DNA of 64,000 nucleotides from CAJCJE01 sp963818685 (GTDB lineage Bacteria > Actinomycetota > Actinomycetes > Mycobacteriales > Pseudonocardiaceae), in NCBI GenBank assembly GCA_963818685.1, contig CAWFTJ010000003.1, positions 1-64,000 on the forward strand, read 5' to 3'. Each line of letters begins with the position of its first letter. Within the stretch, counting starts at the first letter, position 1. Shown piece after piece: positions 60,317 through 64,000 of this stretch. The notes below the pieces were generated by a model that worked only from the letters and a program-made list of their open reading frames with translations, was not told the DNA's origin and did not search any database. The position numbers and the translations under genes are program-made.

Positions 60317-61279
60317 TCAGGCTTCGCCCGCGCCCTTGTCCAGCTTGTCGTAGCCGACGAAATGGAACAGCGGCTCGCCGACCACCAGCGGTTTCGGTTC
60401 GCCGAGGAATCGGTGTGCGCCGACGCCGAAACCGACCTCCGGGGGCGAGGTCCAGCGGCGTTCGAAGTCGCGTTCCTCGAACAGCTCGCAGATCAGCGGG
60501 AACCGGTCGAACCTGGTTTTCCTGCCCCTGGTCCAGACGACCGTGCCGCCCTGCGCGCACAGCTGGTCGCAGGTGTCGATGGTTTGCTCGATGTCCGCGT
60601 CGGCGATGTTGCCGAACAGCCCGCACAGCAACACAAGGCGTGCCGGCACGTGGTCGGTGTAGTGGGCGAGGTCCGCGGCGTCGCCGGTGATCACCTGGAC
60701 CTTGTCCAGCCCGGCGGCGCGGGCCGATGAGCGGGCGTGCTCGGCGTTGGCCGGGTCGAGTTCGACGAGCACGGCGCGCACGTCGTGCCGGCGCGGATGG
60801 TCGGCGAGCACGCCGATCAGGTCGCGGCCCTGGCCGGCGACCACGCTGAGCGCGTTGATCTCCCCGGCCGGCGCGTTGTCCAGCACGACGCGGATCTGCG
60901 CCTGCACCATGAGAAGTCGCTGCGCCAGCGCGGAATCGGGCCGGTCGTAGTCGGCGTGCCACCGCCGCCAGTCCATGCTCGGCTCCATGCCGGGCAATGT
61001 ACCGGGCGGAGTGCTTGGCGGAGTACTGGGCGGGCGCAGGGCCACGATCCGGGCCGCGATGTCGTCGGTGCTGCCGGGCTCGGGGTGCAGACCGAAGTGG
61101 TCGACGAGTTCGGTGCGCAGGAACGCGCCGATGGCCTCGGTGTCCGCGCCCTGGTCCAGTCTGGTCAGGAGTTTCGGGATCAGGCAGTCGTACTCGTCGT
61201 CGACCTCGCCCTCGACACCGATCGGGTCCCACGCGTTGAGTAGATCGCGCAGTCGAAGTTCTGCGTCACCAAGTGGCAC
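60317..61279 (-). CDS. Two-domain protein: DUF1871-like domain plus SAM methyltransferase
   Basis: A 320-residue protein. Residues 1-80 (LRDLLNAWDPIGVEGEVDDE...) resemble the small DUF1871-type helical domain. After a Pro/Thr linker (about 85-100) comes a class I methyltransferase with an AGQGRDL nucleotide loop and LVELDPANAEHAR. The substrate is unknown. GTG 61279 matches the start of the recognisable N-domain; it has no good ribosome binding site and lies only 18 bp from the divergent VOC gene start, so both may be leaderless or use promoters inside each other's coding region. The frame stays open to 61900 on this strand, which I regard as shadow. Confidence 0.7.
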   Translation of the reverse strand: MPLGDAELRLRDLLNAWDPIGVEGEVDDEYDCLIPKLLTRLDQGADTEAIGAFLRTELVDHFGLHPEPGSTDDIAARIVALRPPSTPPSTPPGTLPGMEPSMDWRRWHADYDRPDSALAQRLLMVQAQIRVVLDNAPAGEINALSVVAGQGRDLIGVLADHPRRHDVRAVLVELDPANAEHARSSARAAGLDKVQVITGDAADLAHYTDHVPARLVLLCGLFGNIADADIEQTIDTCDQLCAQGGTVVWTRGRKTRFDRFPLICELFEERDFERRWTSPPEVGFGVGAHRFLGEPKPLVVGEPLFHFVGYDKLDKGAGEA

Positions 61280-61297
61280 GGAGGTAGTGTCGCACGG

Positions 61298-61639
61298 GTG
61301 TTCAACGGTGCGCACGTGATCATCTACAGCAACGACGCAGAGGCCGATCGGGTGTTCATCCGCGACGTGCTGGGTTTTCCGTATGTGGACGCGGGCGCGG
61401 GCTGGCTGATCTTCCGGTTGCCGCCGGCGGAGATCGCGGTGCACCCGACCGACGGCGCGCCGCGGCATGAGTTCTACCTGATGTGCCCGGACATCGAGGC
61501 GGCACTGGCCACCCTCGACGTGCCTGGAGAGATCACCGAGGCGCGGTGGGGCAGGCTGGCCCGGATTCCGCTGCCCAGCGGCGCGGAACTGCCGATCTAC
61601 CAGCCATCGCACCAGATCGCGTACGAACTGCCGGATTAG
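61298..61639 (+). CDS. VOC-family (glyoxalase/dioxygenase-like) protein
   Basis: A 113-residue vicinal-oxygen-chelate protein: HVIIYSNDAEADRVFIRDVLGF followed by WLIFRLPPAEIAVHPTD, one betaalphabetabetabeta pair. It is usually a dimer; the role may be a metal-dependent isomerase, dioxygenase or antibiotic-binding protein. Metal ligands cannot be assigned safely. GTG 61298, with GGAGG 13 bp upstream. Its stop overlaps the convergent pduO stop. Confidence 0.75.
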   Translation: MFNGAHVIIYSNDAEADRVFIRDVLGFPYVDAGAGWLIFRLPPAEIAVHPTDGAPRHEFYLMCPDIEAALATLDVPGEITEARWGRLARIPLPSGAELPIYQPSHQIAYELPD

Positions 61640-62208
61640 CCGTTCTCGCCCGGCCGCCATTTCACGTCGCCGTCCGGGTTGGCCTTGCGGCACAGGATGA
61701 ACAGCAGGTCGGACAGGCGGTTGAGGTACTTGGCGGTGAGCACGTTCGCGTGCTCGGGGTCGATGTCGAGCAGGGCCCAGGCGCTGCGCTCGGCACGCCG
61801 GGTCACGGTGCGCGCCACGTGCAACAGGGCCGCGCCGGGCGTTCCGCCGGGCAGGATGAACGAGTCCAGCTTGGGCAGACCTGCCAGGTACTCGTCGCAC
61901 CAGCGTTCCAGCCGGTCGACGTAGCCCTGGGTCACGCGCAGCGGCGGTATCTTGGGGTCGGGCACGATGGGGGTGGCCAGGTCGGCGCCGACGTCGAACA
62001 GGTCGTTCTGGATCTGGCGCAGCACGTCCGCGATGTCCTCCGCGAGCGCGCCCATGGCCAGCGCGACGCCGATGGCCGCGTTGGCCTCCTCGGTGTCGGC
62101 GTAGGCGACCAGCCTCGGGTCGGTTTTGCGTACCCGGGAGAAGTCGGCCAACCCGCTGGTCCCGTCATCGCCGGTGCGGGTGTAGATCTTGGTGAGGTGA
62201 ACCGCCAT
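61636..62208 (-). CDS. Cob(I)alamin adenosyltransferase, PduO type
   Basis: A 190-residue enzyme adenosylating cob(I)alamin with ATP to make coenzyme B12. Motifs: KIYTRTGDDGTSGLADFSRVRK (ATP site), DTEEANAAIGVA, and the helical core with ARTVTRRAER. Equivalent to Rv1314c in position, next to murA. ATG 62208 is chosen, since the conserved N-terminus MAVHLTKIYT begins there; the frame is open further upstream. Confidence 0.92.
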   Translation of the reverse strand: MAVHLTKIYTRTGDDGTSGLADFSRVRKTDPRLVAYADTEEANAAIGVALAMGALAEDIADVLRQIQNDLFDVGADLATPIVPDPKIPPLRVTQGYVDRLERWCDEYLAGLPKLDSFILPGGTPGAALLHVARTVTRRAERSAWALLDIDPEHANVLTAKYLNRLSDLLFILCRKANPDGDVKWRPGENG

Positions 62209-62280
62209 GGCCCCGAGCCTACGGCGTTGGCGGCGTCCGTACGATGCTGCGCGGACTTGGCAGATGAGGAGCGGACCAGC

Positions 62281-63555
62281 GTGAGTGAGCATTTCCGGGT
62301 GCGGGGCGGCGCACGCCTACAGGGCGAGGTCGACGTGGTCGGCGCCAAGAACAGCGTATTGAAGCTGATGGCGGCCGCGTTGCTCGCGCAGGGGCGCACG
62401 ACCCTGACCAACTGCCCGGAGATCCTGGACGTCCCGCTGATGGCCGAGGTGCTGCGCGGTATCGGCTGCACAGTGGTGATCGAGGGCGACAGGGTCGTCA
62501 TCGACACGCCCGCCGAGCTGAACCACCGCGCGGACTCCGCGTCCATGGGCAAGCTGCGTGCGTCCGTGTGCGTGCTGGGGCCGCTGGTCGGCCGGTGCAA
62601 GAAGGCGGTCGTTGCGCTGCCCGGCGGTGACGCGATCGGGTCACGGCCACTGGACATGCACCAGAACGGCCTGCGCCAGTTGGGCGCACACAGCGAGATC
62701 GCGCACGGCTGCGTTGTCGCTGAGGCGGAGAACCTGCGCGGCGCGCAGATCTGGCTGGACTTCCCGAGCATGGGCGCGACCGAGAACATCCTGATGGCCG
62801 CCGTGCTTGCCGAGGGCACCACGATCATCGACAACGCGGCGCGCGAGCCGGAGATCTCCGACCTGTGCACGATGTTGACGCAGATGGGCGCGAAGATCGA
62901 GGGAGCCGGTACGTCCACGTTGACCGTGCACGGCGTGCCCGAGCTACACCCGGCCGGCACGCACCGGGTGATCGGCGACCGGATCGTCGGTGCGACCTGG
63001 GCCTTCGCCGCCGCCATGACCAGGGGCGACATCACCGTCAACGGCGTCGACCCGCACCATCTCGACCTGGTGCTTGAGAAGCTGCGGATGGCGGGTGCCG
63101 AGGTAAGCACCGGTGAACAGCGTTTCCGCGTCGTGCAGCACGACCGGCCCAAGGCGGTCGACTTCGTCACCCTGCCCTACCCGGGTTTCGCGACCGACCT
63201 ACAGCCCTTCGCGGTCGCGCTGACCGCGATCGCGGACGGCACGTCGATGATCACCGAGAACATCTACGAGTCCCGGTTCCGGTTCATCGAGGAGATGATG
63301 CGGCTCGGCGCGGACGCGCGCACCGACGGCCATCACGCCGTCGTGCGCGGTGTGCCGAGGCTGTCCAGCGCGCCGGTGTGGGCATCGGACATTCGTGCCG
63401 GTGTCGGTCTTGTCCTGGCCGGACTGTGTGCCGATGGTGTCACCGAGGTGTGGGACGTGTTCCACATCGACCGCGGCTACCCGAAGTTCGTGGAGAACAT
63501 GACCAAGCTGGGCGCGGACATCGCCCGGATCGCGTCGCCGCCCGAACGGGACTGA
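62281..63555 (+). CDS. murA: UDP-GlcNAc enolpyruvyltransferase MurA, Asp-117 form
   Basis: A 424-residue enzyme for the first committed step of peptidoglycan synthesis (PEP + UDP-GlcNAc). VVGAKNSVLKLMAAALL holds the Lys-Asn pair. The loop that normally carries the catalytic cysteine reads LPGGDAIGSRPLDMH, with Asp117 in its place, as in M. tuberculosis MurA. Asp keeps activity but removes the thiol that fosfomycin alkylates, so the host should be intrinsically fosfomycin resistant. GTG 62281 gives SEHFRVRGG; the frame is open upstream only as shadow. No rRNA operon follows within the window. Confidence 0.96.
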   Translation: MSEHFRVRGGARLQGEVDVVGAKNSVLKLMAAALLAQGRTTLTNCPEILDVPLMAEVLRGIGCTVVIEGDRVVIDTPAELNHRADSASMGKLRASVCVLGPLVGRCKKAVVALPGGDAIGSRPLDMHQNGLRQLGAHSEIAHGCVVAEAENLRGAQIWLDFPSMGATENILMAAVLAEGTTIIDNAAREPEISDLCTMLTQMGAKIEGAGTSTLTVHGVPELHPAGTHRVIGDRIVGATWAFAAAMTRGDITVNGVDPHHLDLVLEKLRMAGAEVSTGEQRFRVVQHDRPKAVDFVTLPYPGFATDLQPFAVALTAIADGTSMITENIYESRFRFIEEMMRLGADARTDGHHAVVRGVPRLSSAPVWASDIRAGVGLVLAGLCADGVTEVWDVFHIDRGYPKFVENMTKLGADIARIASPPERD

Positions 63556-63562
63556 GGCGCCC

Positions 63563-63901
63563 TTATTCGTGGTCGCCCTCGTGCAGGTGCAGGAGGGCGG
63601 CGGTGGCCGCGTCCATATCGGCGGGGAAGACCAGGATGCGCTGGCCGGTGCGGTCGTCGGTGGGCGCGGTGGTGGAGCGGATTCCGTTGCGCCGCAACTC
63701 CTCCCGCACGTACTGGGCCGCCTGGTGGGACGGAACGATCGCGATCTCCCTGAGCAGCCCGTAGTTGCCCGTCCTGCGGCCGCGCCAGCGGTACTGCCGT
63801 GGCCGCGCCGTGTCGCTGCCGTAGGACCACCGCAGCAATCCGGCGAACGCGGCGAGGACGCACAGCAGGATCAGCAGTGCCGAGGCGGACACGGGGAACA
63901 T
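63563..63901 (-). CDS. DUF2007-like small membrane protein
   Basis: A 112-residue protein with one N-terminal helix (about 4-25, VSASALLILLCVLAAFAGLL), a basic linker, and a C-terminal domain (REIAIVPSHQAAQYVREELRRNGI ... RILVFPADMDAATALL) with the beta-alpha pattern of DUF2007 putative signal-transducing proteins. ATG 63901 is preferred; the frame extends to 63931. It is convergent with murA, 7 bp apart. Confidence 0.65.
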   Translation of the reverse strand: MFPVSASALLILLCVLAAFAGLLRWSYGSDTARPRQYRWRGRRTGNYGLLREIAIVPSHQAAQYVREELRRNGIRSTTAPTDDRTGQRILVFPADMDAATAALLHLHEGDHE

Positions 63902-64000
63902 CTGTTCATGGTCTCGCGCCTGCCCTGGCAAAGCCAGTCTGACGAATGCGGGGCGTCGCCAAGCGGTCGCTGCCGCGCTGCCAAGTGCGGTGCACGATCG

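Noticed and set aside
61280..61900. N-terminal extension of the methyltransferase to 527 residues
   Set aside because: The extension is antisense to the VOC gene and pduO region and is Arg/Pro-rich shadow; recognisable sequence starts at GTG 61279.
1..64000. Horizontal transfer of a 35-kb bacterial segment into a fungus as an adaptive event
   Set aside because: The bacterial part is intact housekeeping operons with bacterial starts, overlaps and terminators, without introns or decay. Nothing shows fungal adaptation, so a chimera or contamination is simpler.

Overview
The window is a chimera of two unrelated genomes. Positions 1 to about 28,500 are ascomycete fungal DNA: genes carry short GT-AG introns of 50-80 bp with CTAAC/CTGAC branch sites, the gene families are typically fungal, and a 6.8-kb AT-rich block carries the damage left by repeat-induced point mutation (RIP). 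From about 28,530 to 64,000 the DNA is high-GC, intron-free, tightly packed bacterial sequence with GTG/TTG starts and ATGA overlaps. It is actinobacterial: the order argS-lysA-hom-thrC-thrB-rho-rpmE-prfA-prmC-sua5-wecA-atp-DUF2550-pduO-murA matches the Mycobacterium tuberculosis Rv1292-Rv1315 block. I would guess Pseudonocardiales or a relative, but I cannot fix the genus.

Fungal part. It begins inside an MFS sugar transporter gene (1-1303). Next is a RIP-destroyed Ty3/gypsy chromovirus with LTR copies (1409-8176), a triple-WW protein (8648-9124, minus), two unassigned ORFs (9728-10914) and a giant NACHT/ankyrin NLR-like receptor of about 2,330 residues (11379-18457). After that come four broken genes: an S15/CocE hydrolase (19696-21529, minus), a TPR/EH-domain protein (22132-24349), an FAD monooxygenase (24631-25973) and a Zn2Cys6 regulator (26085-28128, minus). 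All four carry frameshifts or in-frame stops, while the long receptor reading frame is intact. The last fungal item is the first ~35 codons of an RTA1-like membrane protein, cut by the junction.

Bacterial part. It opens with the C-terminal two-thirds or more of a serine recombinase whose stop codon lies 11 bp from the 3' end of a tRNA-Arg(CCG), which is the right-hand boundary geometry of an integrated element whose rest is missing. Then follow an EphD-like hydrolase/dehydrogenase fusion, a CDF metal exporter, and a translationally coupled argS-lysA-hom-thrC-thrB run (arginyl-tRNA synthesis; lysine and threonine biosynthesis). Next are rho, rpmE, prfA, prmC, a small antitoxin-like ORF, sua5, wecA and the F1Fo ATP synthase operon.

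The ATP synthase cluster has two unusual features. A second b-type subunit is separate from delta rather than fused as in mycobacteria, and atpC is split from atpD by an oppositely oriented gene for a membrane-anchored protein. The end of the window holds a DUF2550 protein, a small secreted or membrane protein, two possible Imm1-like immunity proteins, a secreted beta-barrel candidate, a two-domain methyltransferase, a VOC protein, cobalamin adenosyltransferase, MurA with Asp at the usual catalytic cysteine (fosfomycin-resistant type), and a DUF2007-like membrane protein.

The bacterial side is ordinary core chromosome, so the fungal-bacterial join is more likely a chimeric contig or contamination than gene transfer; spanning reads would decide. 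I see no CRISPR array. No single previously undescribed system stands out. The best candidates for follow-up are the NACHT/ankyrin receptor, the decayed TPR/EH gene, the tRNA-bordering recombinase remnant and the remodelled ATP synthase locus.
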